The notes beneath the pieces are model-generated. The model did not search any database, was not told where the DNA came from, and worked only from the letters and a program-made list of their open reading frames with translations. A DNA stretch of 64,000 bases from Manis javanica (taxonomy: Eukaryota > Chordata > Mammalia > Pholidota > Manidae): contig NC_133158.1 in assembly GCF_040802235.1 (NCBI RefSeq), forward strand, positions 16,270,001 to 16,334,000, given 5' to 3'. Every line of letters begins with the position of its first letter. Within the stretch, counting starts at the first letter, position 1. Positions 22,421-35,600 of this stretch are shown here, piece by piece. Position numbers and translations under genes: made by a program.

Positions 22421-23264
22421 AATGGAGTACATTAAGCCTGATAGGTCATAAATGTAGTAGCTGTTAATAAATTATTATGTTTCATCTCCTCTTTGTCCTT
22501 TATTATTATCCCCCAGTCAGGCTTACTCCAATAGCATTCACTGAGTTGAAAGTCAGGACCAGGAGTCAGTAAACGGTGTTATAGGGTTCACAGTCCACAG
22601 TCTGTAGCAGAAGACACTATCTACTTTTCCAGGTCACATGTCTCAATGTCAACGCAGAAACCTTTTCTTGCCCAGACTACTCCACATATGGAAATTGCTG
22701 AGGTTAAATCCTTGCTTTTCAAAATAGGCTTATGTGGGCTGGCCCCTCAGCAATGCTACTTTCATAACTTTTGATTAGTGACAGTGAGCAATCACAGCCT
22801 CCTCGGATGGTGAAAACCAACAGGCATTCTACCCATTTCACAGCGAGAAAACTGAGGTGTAGGGACAGGCTGCTGCTGGGTGAAGAAGAGGTCTGCAAAG
22901 GCGCCTGGCCTTGCACCTGCATCTGGGACTAACATGCTGACTCACTGTGGTGGTACTTTGACAGATGCCGCCAGCACTCCCACTGGTCAGACCGACCAAT
23001 TAGAAATACCCAGTAATGAAAGTAAAAGAGATGTGCAAGTGAAACCTGCAACAGATTTCATTTCAAATAGAATATATCATGAACTATTAGCCTATCCACT
23101 ATGGTTTATATACAGACAGATAAACATTCAAGGTGGACCTATCTAGAAACACAGATCTGGATATAAGAGTCCCAGGAAGGCCTCTACATTAAATAAATGG
23201 AGACAAAGAGCTGCTACTAATAGCATTTCAAACAGTACCTGAAATACAGTAAGGATACCATGCA

Positions 23265-23400
23265 TCCTCCTTTTTTTTTTCATTTAAAATGATTTTTATG
23301 AGAAAGGTAGAAATGTGTAGTGAAAAAAAAAAATCTCCCGTAATCCAACCAGAGAAAGCATGGTTAACATTTTTGGAGAAATGGATAAGCGGATCATGCT
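23265..23400 (-). repeat. Old L1 3' UTR fragment
   Basis: 'gaaaggtagaaatgtgtagt', an A-run, then 'cgtaatccaaccagagaaag' and 'catggttaacatttttgg' read as the reverse of an old L1M 3' UTR. Confidence 0.45.
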
Positions 23401-24639
23401 ACTTACAGCTATATATGGCTTTTTCATTTCCTTCTTTATTTTTAAACCTCTCTGAGGTTTAAACAAAAACCCACTGAGCAAATGTTTACTGGACATCTAT
23501 TGCTTATGATCAATGAGTAATCATATTATAACTAACACTCAACATCTTGTGGTCAGGCAGTACTGAGCAACTGAAAGGTAAAAGTTCTTGGTCACAGCTC
23601 CTAACATTCACTGATCTCTCCAACAGCTGTGAGGGCCTACTAGGGCTCCTGTGCTGGTCATGACTAGATCATTTACTCAGGTTGCTCACAAGTGCTGGTT
23701 GTGCCCAAGGTCATCTACTCAGCTCGCCCACAGTGCTGCTTCTTGAAATTCTTAAGCCCCAGAGAATTCTTCCACACCCACTGACTTCCTGTAACTGAGC
23801 ACCAAGGCCTGGCACATCTCTATCTAGCACTCCTCTCACTATCTTGTATTTAAGTTAGCGTTTCCATTGCTTTGCAAGATCTTGAAGGTAGGAAAGGCTG
23901 GATTCTTCTCACCTTTTGTATATCCCACAATGCTTTCACAGATCCTTGAAAGAACTCAAAATATCGGTTGGTGTCATACTGAAAATTTTCAACTCTTTTT
24001 TCCTATATCAACTCTACCCAGATACAACCACAACAGTGAAAATGTAACAAGTCAGAGAAAAGTCAGTGGATGTTCATTATAGAAGCACAGAAAACAAATC
24101 AGGTTACAGCACTATTAATGCCAGACAGATGAATAGTGGCCTGTACTATTACTAATAACAGTAACAGTAATATCTGTGAAATAAATAAAAGTGGATCACA
24201 ATACTAGGGACAACCAGAAAGATTTCTAAGGCCTAAGTACTGAGCATTTCATTAACTTTGGGAGTGTCAAAATGGCCACCCATGAAAAACTTAAAAAAAC
24301 CATCTGTTAATTAAGTTGAAGACTAAACAACTGACATCCACATTCCTGTTAAAGAATAAACACCTTTCCCCTTAATATCTTTCAGTGCCAGGTGTCTGCC
24401 AAGGATGGGTATTGCTCCCTCTCTTTTCCTTGCATAACATCTTATGTAAATGAAACGTACTCCTTTGAAGTTCTGTCTTTCTCACCTGTCTCTTGGCAGA
24501 TATAAAACCTTTGTATGACTTGGGCTTTTTGGAACATATTTCCTACCCTACTGTGCTAGGAGTTGTATCTTCCTGGGCAAAGGTCAAATTTTGGCTCAAG
24601 TAAAACTCTATTTTCAAGGTGATTTGAATGAATTTTTCA

Positions 24640-24850
24640 TTGATGTATTTGTGAGCAATTACTGTACAAGAAGCACTGCTACCCATTCTTTCATTTATCT
24701 TCACCTACATGGCAGATGTTCTTACTATACCCACTTTACACATGAAGAAACTGGGGCTGAAGTAGACTAAGTAATTTTTCCAAACTCACCTACCAGAAAT
24801 GAAGGAGCTAGGTCTCCAATTTTACTTTCTCTGACTTTAAACCTTCCCAT
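24640..24850 (-). repeat. MIR SINE
   Basis: Reverse MIR order: a 'gagcaattactgtacaagaagc' head, 'atacccactttacacatgaa', 'gaaactggggctgaagtaga', 'aactcacctaccagaaatga' and 'gagctaggtctccaatttta'. Confidence 0.7.
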
Positions 24851-26072
24851 TTTTCTAAAGCAAGAAAATATGAGAACTCAGGAATTTTTCACTTTTTCCA
24901 TTTTATTCAAAAGTATAATCTAGGCTATATCTTAATACTGATTTGATTCAGTCATCAAACTTTATCCTAAACACCAGTGGCTAGAGTAATTTCTTGGAGT
25001 CATTGTTAGGTCCTTAGTTGCTTCCTGAATCATCAGGGAAAATCAAAGTATGTCTAGACTTTGCATTAGGTATATTTTACTGCTTTCCAATTTTTCAAAA
25101 CTGATGGTCTGAGGAGAGTGAATTCGGTTTTTAAAAAAACAGCAACACTTGCAGGGGTAGAGATTGTTATTTTAGGCACTAGAGTCTTAGAAATCTGCCT
25201 ACCAAACTGTGCAATTAACAAAATAGTTTTTTCTCATGCCTTTGAGATAAAAGGAGGCTTACTGTACCAACCAGCCCCTTAACTGAAAAAGATGACCTCT
25301 TGGAACCTTTAGAAGGAAATTTGCAACTACTACATCTCTTGGAAGTTCTTTGAGCTGGTATATAAAACAATCACCGTATCTATTAAAATCCTGGGCTCCC
25401 TTAGTGAAAATTGTTCCCAAATATTCACTTAACGCTAAGAAAGCTCTTTTGGACTGGAATCCATGTTTCTGCCCAGAAAATACTGGGTGCAGAACAATTC
25501 GTTCACTGTAGACCATTTTGCTTTCAAATGTAAAGAACATTCCACCTCAAGGCTGAAGTAATGAGAGTGCCCGCTTTATCAGAATGGCACAGTAGTTCAA
25601 TAATTTTGCCTCGAAATAATACAGATGGAGAACAAAAAGTGAAACAAACCTGCACCCCCGTTCTACGCGTTCTTCTTTCCCATTTTGCCAATCTGATTTC
25701 ACTCATAGTGACTCACAGCGAGACACAGAAAACACAAGAATTGCATTCAGATGTGCAGAGGTTCTTAACTACTTAGTGGTCAACACCAGCTCATCCCTCA
25801 GTAACACTACACTAGCCTTCCATTCCATTTAATTTGGACTGGCATCTGAACAGCTGCAAAAAAATTTACCGAAAGTCCAGAACGCATTCCTAAATTAAAC
25901 ACTCAACAGGGTTATTTCAAAGGAGGCTGATTGTATTCGAACTGCTAAGGAAGGCATTCCCCTCTTCGCTTCAGATTTCCGCTAGTTTCTTTCTGTCATT
26001 TCATCTCTATTTTGCACTCTGCGTTTTGCTTTATCGTGAGGCCCCAGTTTTACTGTAACAAACCACTTCCAG

Positions 26073-26660
26073 CCAATGAGAAAGTAAAGAAGAGAAAAAA
26101 CGCCCGCCCGCTCCCAATTTCCTTGGCTCCGTTGCTTGCTAACCTCAGAGCCAACCGAGCTAGAGCCCCTGTCACCTCTAACCGAGCTCAGCTGATCGGT
26201 TGCCACTGCCGCCGCCGCCAGATTCCAGAGGCAAAGAACAAGAAGCTCTGGAGACTAGACATGGACGTGAGTATCGCCCCGCTCCGCGCTTGGGACGATT
26301 TCTTCCCGGGCTCTGACCGCTTCTCCCGGCCGGACTTCAGGGACATCTCCAAATGGAACAACCGCGTGGTGAGCAACCTGCTGTATTACCAGACCAACTA
26401 CCTGGTGGTGGCTGCCATGATGATTTCCGTTGTGGGGTAAGTGGGGTCCCTCTTGGGCACTGATCGCGGGCAGCACCGCGGGGGCTCAGAGTACCAGATC
26501 CTAGGATGCGGAAACGCCCCCCACACCCGGCGCGGGTCTTGGCAACTGCAAGAGGTCAAGCCGGTGTAAACTTGTTCTCAGGGCGAGGCTGCAGCAATCT
26601 GGGGGAGGGGGGTCCCCTTTCCCTTTCCGCACCTCGGGCTGACACGACAGCGAGTCCCGA
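26073..26660 (+). promoter_or_regulatory. ARL6IP5: ARL6IP5 promoter and GC-rich 5' region
   Basis: An inverted-type CCAAT box (AGCCAATGAG) lies at 26073-26077, about 190 bp upstream of the ATG. GC-rich DNA with a CCGCCGCCG run precedes the start codon, and CpG density stays raised into intron 1. The transcription start is inferred at about 26130-26180. Confidence 0.65.
26261..26436 (+). CDS. ARL6IP5: ARL6IP5 coding exon 1 (residues 1-59)
   Basis: Covers the cytosolic N-terminus and first membrane segment. Ends with GG, the first two bases of Gly59, at a GTAAGT donor. Confidence 0.97.
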
Positions 26661-29600
26661 GATTTTGCCAACCTCGGACAGGAAAAATTACGTTTTTGTT
26701 TTTGTTTTTTTTTCTGTACCCCGATTAGGCTCTTGTTGGGAAAGATATTTCCAGTACTCAGTCTTTTAAAAATAATAAGAGGGAAATGGTGTAACCCTAT
26801 CCTGGGGCTGGATGGCACGGGCACCGCCCTGGAAGGCTTGGGCGACAGGGTGTGGATCTGTACTCCGCCTTCCGAGAATGTGAATGCAAAAAAGGCCCCT
26901 GTGAGGCGACGCACTTTGTCGGTTTCTCCGCCGAAGGCCTGCAACTCCGTATGGGAGAGCTGAGCTTGGGAGCCAAAGGGCGGATGTTCTCTGGTGGCAC
27001 GGCTCCCAGGATGGGGCGAAAGCTGCCCTGACTCTAGGAATGGGGTCCTCTTGCTTTTCTTCCAGGAACTGCCAGGCGTGGCCACTTTCTCTATTTTTCC
27101 TTCCCAGCCTATGGTCTCAGTTTATAAGGGCCTTTTCAATACCTGATGTGAACATAAAACGTGTCCTGTGTTACACGATTTCCCCCACACACATACACCT
27201 GCTCTGCTAGAAGCTGCCTTTTCCCGTGGTTCACCCTTTAAGAAATGCTTCTTTCACTTTTGCAGGATGGGGTGCTAATATTCTAGATCTTGCGGCGTCT
27301 ATGCATCTTTAAAGAAAATGCCACACTCAGACTTTATAAAGGAATTTCGTTTCCATTAGAAAAGTGTCTGACATTCTATTTTAGAGCAAAGACAGGGAAA
27401 GAGCAAGTTGGCCTGGGAGAAAGAGGTGGGCAAAAAAAGAAAAAGAAGACAAAGACGGTGTGGGAAAGGGCACAAGGGTGGCTTCTGAAATTGGGCTGCT
27501 GTTCATTGGCTTATTTATTGAGCCCTTTCTCTGTGCCAAAGCTCAGAACTCACCAAGCACAGTCAGACATGAATTCTGGCCCAAGGGTGTGTGACAGTTG
27601 TTGAGGAGCCATAGGACAAAGTACACAGCACAGAGGAAAGACAGTTCACAATTTCTGGGTGTGGTTCGGAGTAGTTGCTCCCATGCAAGACTGGACACTC
27701 TAGGATTTGGTAGACAATCTCAGATTCTCATTATGCGGTGCTTAAGGAACCACAAACTCTTTGGAAATGGCTTGGTGTGCTTAGGGCAAAAGCCCTGGGC
27801 CAACTCTGAATTACAGTTGCAGCCAAGTCAAAGTTAGTTGGGGTAGGACAGGCCTGGGGCCTGAGGCAGCTGCCTTCTGAACCTTCCCCTACCTTTATGC
27901 TTAAGGTTCATTTCCCAGAACATAAAAAATTTCTTTAAAACAAAATAAAGAGTAAAGTAGGGTTGCATCTTTTGTTATACTTTTTCTTTTCTCTCTGTTA
28001 GTAGAGAAGTAAGCCAGCCATCTTCTCTGGTGATCTAGGTACGGGATTTTTTTGAAGCAACACCAAAAATCCAGCTAGGGGACAAGGTTTGACATAAACT
28101 GATAATATGTACAGAAAAACAAAACAAAACACTGCTTTTCAAAGAGGTATGTATACTGCCCAGACCAGACACAAGCTCAGGCGGTTTGGGATGGTGGCTC
28201 TTCCCAGTCCCCTTTTCAAATAGATGTTGGTTGGCAGTGAAATTTTTTGAAGGTGAAAGTGAAAAATAGCTTTTTTTTTTTTTTTTACTATTCTTCTTTT
28301 TAAAAAGTATGATATAGACCAGTAATAAATTGTTTTAATAATTACTTTTAAAATATGGGATTTCTATTGTACCAGAATAAAAATTTGATGTATGACCTTC
28401 AACAGTTTTCTATGCATCTAAAATTTTACAGTCTGTAATTCTCCCCACAAATTACTCTCTTCTTTCTTTACAAACTAATAATAAAAACAAACATTCATCA
28501 AGTGGTCTGTGTACCAGGTAATTTGCTAAGTTATTTACCTGCATTATCTCATACAACCCCAAGAGATGGGATGCTACTCTTATTGTTATTATTATTATTA
28601 TTATACCAAGGTTCAGAGAGGTTAAATGACTTGTTCAAAGTCACAGACCCAGATTTGTGCTCTTAACTACTATGCCACCTTCTTATTAATCATGAGGGTT
28701 AGAATTATAGTCTCTTAAAGGTGGAAGAAACCATATATCTTCAAGGTCAGGGAGCTTAGCTGATTCCGGAGCATTGTTCTAAAGAGAACTCTCCTCCTTT
28801 GTTGTTGTCAGCAGATGTATGGTTCGGACTGGTGTTGGAGTTTACCTGGGTCCAGTACTGGCATCTGATAGTTTCTCATGATATCCTGGTAGAGTATGTG
28901 AGAAAACGTGACCTGGGTGTCTACTGAGGAAAGGACTGTACTTAAAGGGTGTTCTTCAGTGGTTCTTCCTGCTGCCGTGAGGAGGGGCCTCCAGGGCAGA
29001 GCTAGGGGCTCTTGCCTTAACTCTAATTGTTTCCGTGTTGAAAACTGGCTTAGGTGAGGACAGAGAGCCTGCTCTTAAAGACTGCAGGAAGGGAGAAGAA
29101 AAGCCAGGTGGGTATCATCTAGCTCCAAAAACACTAGGAAGGGCTGCATATGCCTAAATGGAGATTAGGAGGGGTTAGGATAGAGATAAATCTGTGTATG
29201 AGGGCCTGATGAGGCAGCACCTGGCAATCCATGATCAGAAGTTTGGTCTTCATCCTAAAAGCTTGGCTTACTAGATGTGTGACTTACACAAGGTAGGTCT
29301 ACTCTGCATCTTAACTCTGAGTAAATCTTGTAGCTGATAGCCTTGTTGAAGACAGTTGCCATGTTTTCTGGCTCTAAAAGTAATAAAGGGCAGAAGTTAA
29401 GAGTTTAGGCACCACAGCCATATTAAGTAACTTTGAGTCCCAAGTGCCAGTCACTTGCTGTGTGACCTTGGGCAAATCACTTGAACCACCCTGTGCCTCA
29501 GCCTCTTCGCCTGTTAAGGGAGGCTAATTATAGTAGCCACCTCAGAGGGCTTCTGCGAGGATTATCTGAGTTAATACAGGCAAGGCTTTTAGAGCAGTGT

Positions 29601-32600
29601 CCAGCTCCTTGTTTTTGCTCCACAAATGTTACTTATTATTTTTACCAGTGTTGGTGTTATCATAGGGATTACTGAGAAACATTGGCAGTATCCTTATTGC
29701 AGCAGCTCCATCCCCCCAAACTCCAGTCCACGACCTCCCCACGTACTCCTGCTCCACCTATAAAACCCAGCTCTAGTACCATCTCTGAGGAAATTCTCCC
29801 TTTGTCCCTCATTCCCTACACCTATGCCTCTAACCTGGCACTTACCCCACAGGCTTTCGTGTTGTCTGTTCACTTGTCTCCACCCTGGACTATAGACTCC
29901 TTGAGGCCAGAGACTGTGGGTTTTGAGATTATTTTTTTCTTGTTGTTGTGGTTATCATTATTTTTATACTCTGTATCCCTGCGGCCTACTATATAGCAGA
30001 TGCTTACGTGGGGAGCACAAAGAGTAAATAAATGAACCTAAGGCATCGTCACGGGGGAAACTTTAACCTACTTAAAGGAACATTATTTTGAAGCGCACAG
30101 CAGCAATCCAGCACATAACAACAGGCTCCTGCGGTGATTCTAACTGGGCCATTGTGGAGGGCACTTGCTACATATTGCTTAGGATTACTATAGTGTAAAA
30201 ATTCAAGTTAGAAAGGGTTATAATTCAAATTCTTCACTAATGCATAGTGCCCTTCGAGAACTTCGGTGAAGTATTTCCCTGTGACGTTTCTCAACCCGGG
30301 CACTATTGACATTCAGGGTTGTGTAATTCTTTGTTGCAGGGGGCTGTCCTGTGGACTGTAAGGGGTTTAGCGCCATCCTGGCTGTCTACCCACAGAATGC
30401 CAAAAGCACCCACCCCTTCAGTTGTGACAATCAAAAATGTCTGCCGACCTTGACAGATGTTCCCTGGGGGTCAAAATCACCTCAAATTGAGAACCACAGC
30501 TCTAGGGACAAGAAAATCATGATAATTCCTCACCTCGCCTTGTTAAATACAAGCTGGTTTATAACAAGTTACAAAAACAGAGTTCTTGGCTATTACAGAG
30601 CAAAGTGGTTTGATGTTTAGCTCCTGGTTCCTGACTTTTCAAACATAAGAATGGAGTAGATTTGAAGCTTTCCATGGCTTCGATCATTATTCTAAATTTA
30701 AAAAAATTGTTACATTTTCATTCTTTTCTTAATCTGCCTGGAAGACTCAACCATTCAGACATTCAGACTTTATATTTTTTGGCAGATTTCTGGCATTTGC
30801 TTTTATTTGCTTTCTGCTCAAAAGTTCACTTGCTCCGGAGTTTCTCTGCTAGAAAATAGGCATTAAATTACTTAATTCATATAAAGCACATTAAGGCCCA
30901 GCAAATGCTAACAATTCAACATTAGCTGCTGTTATTTATTAAAACCTAGGTTACAGGCATATTAAAGTTCTCTCAACTTGTGTATTCTCTTAGGCACAAG
31001 TATTAGACGATGGTACCCTTCAGTGGTTTTGTCATAATTGCAACTTGTGTGTCTTATAAAACTTTCCTTCTCTTGAAGACTTGAGCTCCTTTGTCAGATT
31101 CAGGCATCATCTCAGAAAGAGACTGAATAACTTGAAAGGAATAGAATGAATAACAACCTGGGGAATGTGTATTTTGCTCAGAGTGGCTCTGTGTCCTTTA
31201 AATGAGGAAGGAAAAATGTCTAGGATTGACAAGGGCATGACTCACCTTCTCATCCTTGATGTGAGACATCTCAGCACTAGATACTCTTCTCACATCACCC
31301 TAGCCACAGAAGTCTCTGCCCCCGTTTCCAAAGTGAAAGTGAAGGCAACGCCTAATTAAAATGGCACTTGCAATTTTAGGACTAAGCATGTGATACATCA
31401 TGGTCATGGATGGAAACTTCTGTGTCATTAATGGAATGCCAAAAGATGTGAGTTGAGAAAAAATCTATCTATGACCAGCAGCATCTTTCCCCCTAAGACC
31501 TTGTTAGAAATGCAGAATCCCAGGCCACATCCCAGATCTGCTGGGTCAGAACGTGCATTCCAAGAAGACTCCCAGGTGGTTCACAGGCACATTAAATTTA
31601 AGAAGCACTGGTCTGGGCTGGTTCAAAAAAAACACCGTGAAATTTTGAATAAATATACCTATAAGCCCAGGTGTTAACTTCAGAGATTCTGAGTATATAG
31701 TTCTTGGATGGGCCCAGGACCTTAACTTCCCAAGTGGCTCAGATCACCTCCAAGTTGAAGTTGAGAAGTACTGATCCCGCTAACCACCCCCACCCCAACA
31801 ATTTTCACAGATGTAAAAAAGCTTGATAATTGAAACTAAAGCCGCTAATAGTAGCTTGATTTATTGATGTGCAGTGAAATTCTTTTGCCATTAAATCATA
31901 TAGCAAATATCCTAAAGCTCCCCGTTAACAAAATTCAGCCAAATAGCTGACTCTCACCTTCATATCACTTGCCTGTCTTACTCTCACAAATTTCTCTCTG
32001 CCATCAGAATTCACGCTTTCCGGCATGGCCTCAGAAACACCAACCACACACAGGGCATCTCCAGCCAGAAAGGCGCATTTATTCCACATTTGGTGCATTC
32101 ATGCCTCCCCTTTCAGACAGCAAGCACAGTGTAGCTGCTGCATGAATGAGCCCATATTTTCTTAGCTCAAGTGCCTTTTCACCTTGTGTCCGGTGCAGGT
32201 GTTACCAGAGGGTGGAAACTATAGTTGCTACTGGTGGATGCTTTCAGTGGCTTGAGATGATAAGGGGTTTCTGGAAGGCTAGTAATTGTATTTGAAAAGA
32301 ACATTACTTTAACCTTTTCAAAATGAGTGTCATCCCATAATATGTTCTGGGTCTGTGGCTATCAGCATTTGGTATTAAGAAATGGTCAGATTGTAGCTTT
32401 TGATGCTGCAAGAATGAAAAACCAAATTTCCAGTTGGTAGAGGAAGAAAAGAATCAGCTCTGCGATGCTCTGGATGGGAATGTATTAAAACACTGTTGAT
32501 GGAATTAATTGCAGTTCTTATGCTAAAACCTAGTAGAAAATGTTTTTGAGATTAATGAGCCTCAACACCGATTCCACAATATTACTCTCATTCGTGTTGC

Positions 32601-35600
32601 TTCATTCCTTCACTCTACAAGGAGGATAGAGCACTTACCAACTTCTCAGGCGCTGTCCGAGGAGATACAGTGGCGAACAGGACAGCTGTCATTCCTTTCT
32701 TCATCCTGTTTAGAGTCTAGCAAGATGACACTGAACACGTAATTTTTATAAAAGTACAGCAAGCATACAGAAATATACACCCCCATAAATACACATCATT
32801 TTCAACCTGACTCACTTGATCTCACCTATACATTATTATCCCAAATTTCAAAACTCAAGAGTTGAAAATGGGGAAGGCACTGAGTATATGGACAGGGGAA
32901 AGGATTATTAAATTGTACTCATCTTCACCTGCAGCCAGATGCTTTCTACTCAGTTCAAAAAAAACATTTACTGAGCACCTGCTCTCTGCCAGACACTGTG
33001 TACCCCTGAGGACACAGGCAGGAATACAACTCTAGCTCGCCTAGATACCTCCCAGAATTCCCTTCCGGCCCTCCCACACCCCCTTGTCAGCACTTGAGGC
33101 CAAGCACAGGGAATGCTGGCGTAGGGCTGTTCCTCATGGGTTATGTGTTTCCTCTGAGTATAGAAATTTAAGAGGCCTACCAACACTCAATAAAATTTTT
33201 TAATCTCAACATCCTAATCCATCTAATAAGGATTATCATTCATTAAATCATCTTCTTACATTATTTATGTGACCTTGTTTGTCTTGATATCTCCCCACAG
33301 TTCATTTTGCTTTTTTTTGTTTGTTTGTTTACTGTTCCCTGCCACTGTCAGCCTAGGGCTGGTAGTTTCAGTCCCCTTCCCTTACTTGAGGATTTACAAT
33401 GGTTCTGGTAAGCATGCAAATAAATCTGCATGTTTTAGATTCATAGATGCTTTCATAAAGGGCAAAAGATCTTAGCTTTGTAGAGGTGCAGATCTCTGTA
33501 TAGGAAATCCAGATCTAAAGGATGAACTTGACTTATCCACTTGACTAATATCAAATTGAGCAGAATGATTGGAAATTTATTATTTTCCTTTTGGACAAAT
33601 GAATTCTACCCTTTATCATTCACCTTCAGAGTAGCTACCAGTACCCATCTCTGTCTCCTGCAGTGAGCTTGGCTTCTTGTTTCGGAGATACTTTCATGCC
33701 CTTGATCTTAGACAAAACCTGCAGGCTGCCTCTCCGTTCTGCAAGCATTTACATAAATAGATAAGATTTCTTGGCCTTTCTTCCCATGGAGCATTTGCTA
33801 ATGGAGACACATGGAAGGCAGAAAGCCCATCTGAAGTGAAAACTGGGACTTTGGTTCCTACTTACACTAATCTGCTTGGTAACCCAACAGTGCAGCTTCT
33901 CTGTGTCCCAGAGAAACAAAAGGGAATGCAGGTTGGGTGCTGGTAGGAGGTACACAGGCAGGGAACTGCTTATAGGAAAGGAATTTGTGTGTCACCAGAC
34001 TCATTAGCATTAGCCCAACCTTTGTCTTGTCTCCACAGCTCTTTAAGAACTTGCCTGTGACTGCAGTTTCATTTACTAAAAGCGTTCAGAAAGAACAGTT
34101 TGTAAACAAATACCTTACAGTTTAGTTCTAAAGTATTACTTGTGAGAGTAATCGTGGGTTCCTAATTGTTGAAGGCAATGTGAGTGCACATGAGGGTTCA
34201 TTATGCCATTCTACCACTGTGTATGGTGGAGATTTGCCATGATAAAGTATAAAAAAGGGTTTGTGGCAGTTTCATCAGAGACTCGTACACTGTTATCTGT
34301 AGTCCCATCTCTGTGGTAAGTGTGAGATATATGGCTTCCAACACAGGCCCAACCTGTTGTTTACTGAATATAAAACAAGCAATTAGCTTGAGAAATGCAA
34401 AAGGAAACGTGGAGGCCCACAACGGCCATACTATGAAGACTTTTAACATGCCAGCTGCTGCCAAGACAGGGGATCGTTTGGATGTGTTCAGTTTGATGGT
34501 GCCGAGTACACGGGATACAACAGAGACTCAATACACAGTGATAAATACTGTGGACCTTCTGAATTCAACTGGTTAGGAAAATCTCAGGGTTAGGTTACTA
34601 TGACCTTCCTGTGACAAAAGAGATAGTCTGTCCCACTTAAACTGCTCTGAAGTTTCTTTTACGTGATGACTATTAGGCCTAGGAGATACTGATCATATAT
34701 ACTCCAGACTGATTTTTACATTTACATTTATACTTTATAGTCATAAATAGTTCTTGGCAGGATGGAAGATGTGCTGGGAAACCACAGTAACCACAGAAGA
34801 CTGTTGGGATCATCTGAGGAATCACAGAGCAAGAGGGGCTTACAGAGACAGGTCTGTAGGGGCTCGAGTCTGTCTTCCACCTCCTCTCCCTCCCGCCCCC
34901 GAGCATACACTAGGGACAAAATGGACAAACTTCCTCCGGCTTGCCACAGTGCCCTTGCACCTCATTCGACCGTATGACAATAGTGATCCTCACCTCTCTA
35001 TAGGCATTTAGAGGACATTTCCTACTTTAGCTTTCTCATTAGTTCCTTTTATCACAACTCTGTGAAGGTATGACTACAGGGACTGTTTATCCAGGGATAT
35101 TCAGTGTAAATGAGAATAATTGTGATTTGTCCAAGAGAAATCTCACATCACCTAATTTGTGGTCATAGAAACTTGCTGAGCTTAGTTTAAATAACATGAA
35201 AATGTGCCAGATTCTTATTTACCTTTCTTTCTCTCAGTAGATATTTATTGATACCTCTTCTGTGCCAGGTGGGGTGGAGAAAATGTCACGCTGCCTGATC
35301 TCACAGAGCTTAATCTCTAGTGGGGGGACAGAAACATGCCTCCAGGGCTCAGTCAAATGAATGTAAGAGCACCACTGTGATGAGGGCTGTGAGGAGAGGC
35401 ACATGGTGCTATGATGTGGTCAGGGAGACTCAGAAAAGGCTGATGAAGCTGAGATTTGAAGGAGGTAGGAGTGAATCAGGGAGAGAACAGATCGTGCACA
35501 GACCTGAGATGGCCAGAGGCAGGGTGAACGGTAGAGATAGAAACCCCAGCAAGTGGACTGCAGAATCTGGGGGAGGTGGTATGAAAGAACTGGCAGGCAG

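Larger units (their letters stand above)
21500..26070. other. Spacer between divergent UBA3 and ARL6IP5
   Basis: About 4.6 kb without recognised coding sequence. It contains a (GT) run near 22080, MIR copies (about 22165-22300 and 24640-24850), a hAT-type MER5-like element (about 22312-22420) and a piece of old L1 3' UTR (about 23265-23400). The remaining sequence is unclassified. Confidence 0.6.

Noticed and set aside
26501-27085. 194-codon minus-strand reading frame in ARL6IP5 intron 1
   Set aside because: GC-rich region next to the promoter, with no recognisable domain and no splice or promoter signals on that strand.
29395-29645. Possible tRNA gene because of the tRNA-like head
   Set aside because: The order and divergence are those of a MIR SINE, and no intact cloverleaf can be drawn.
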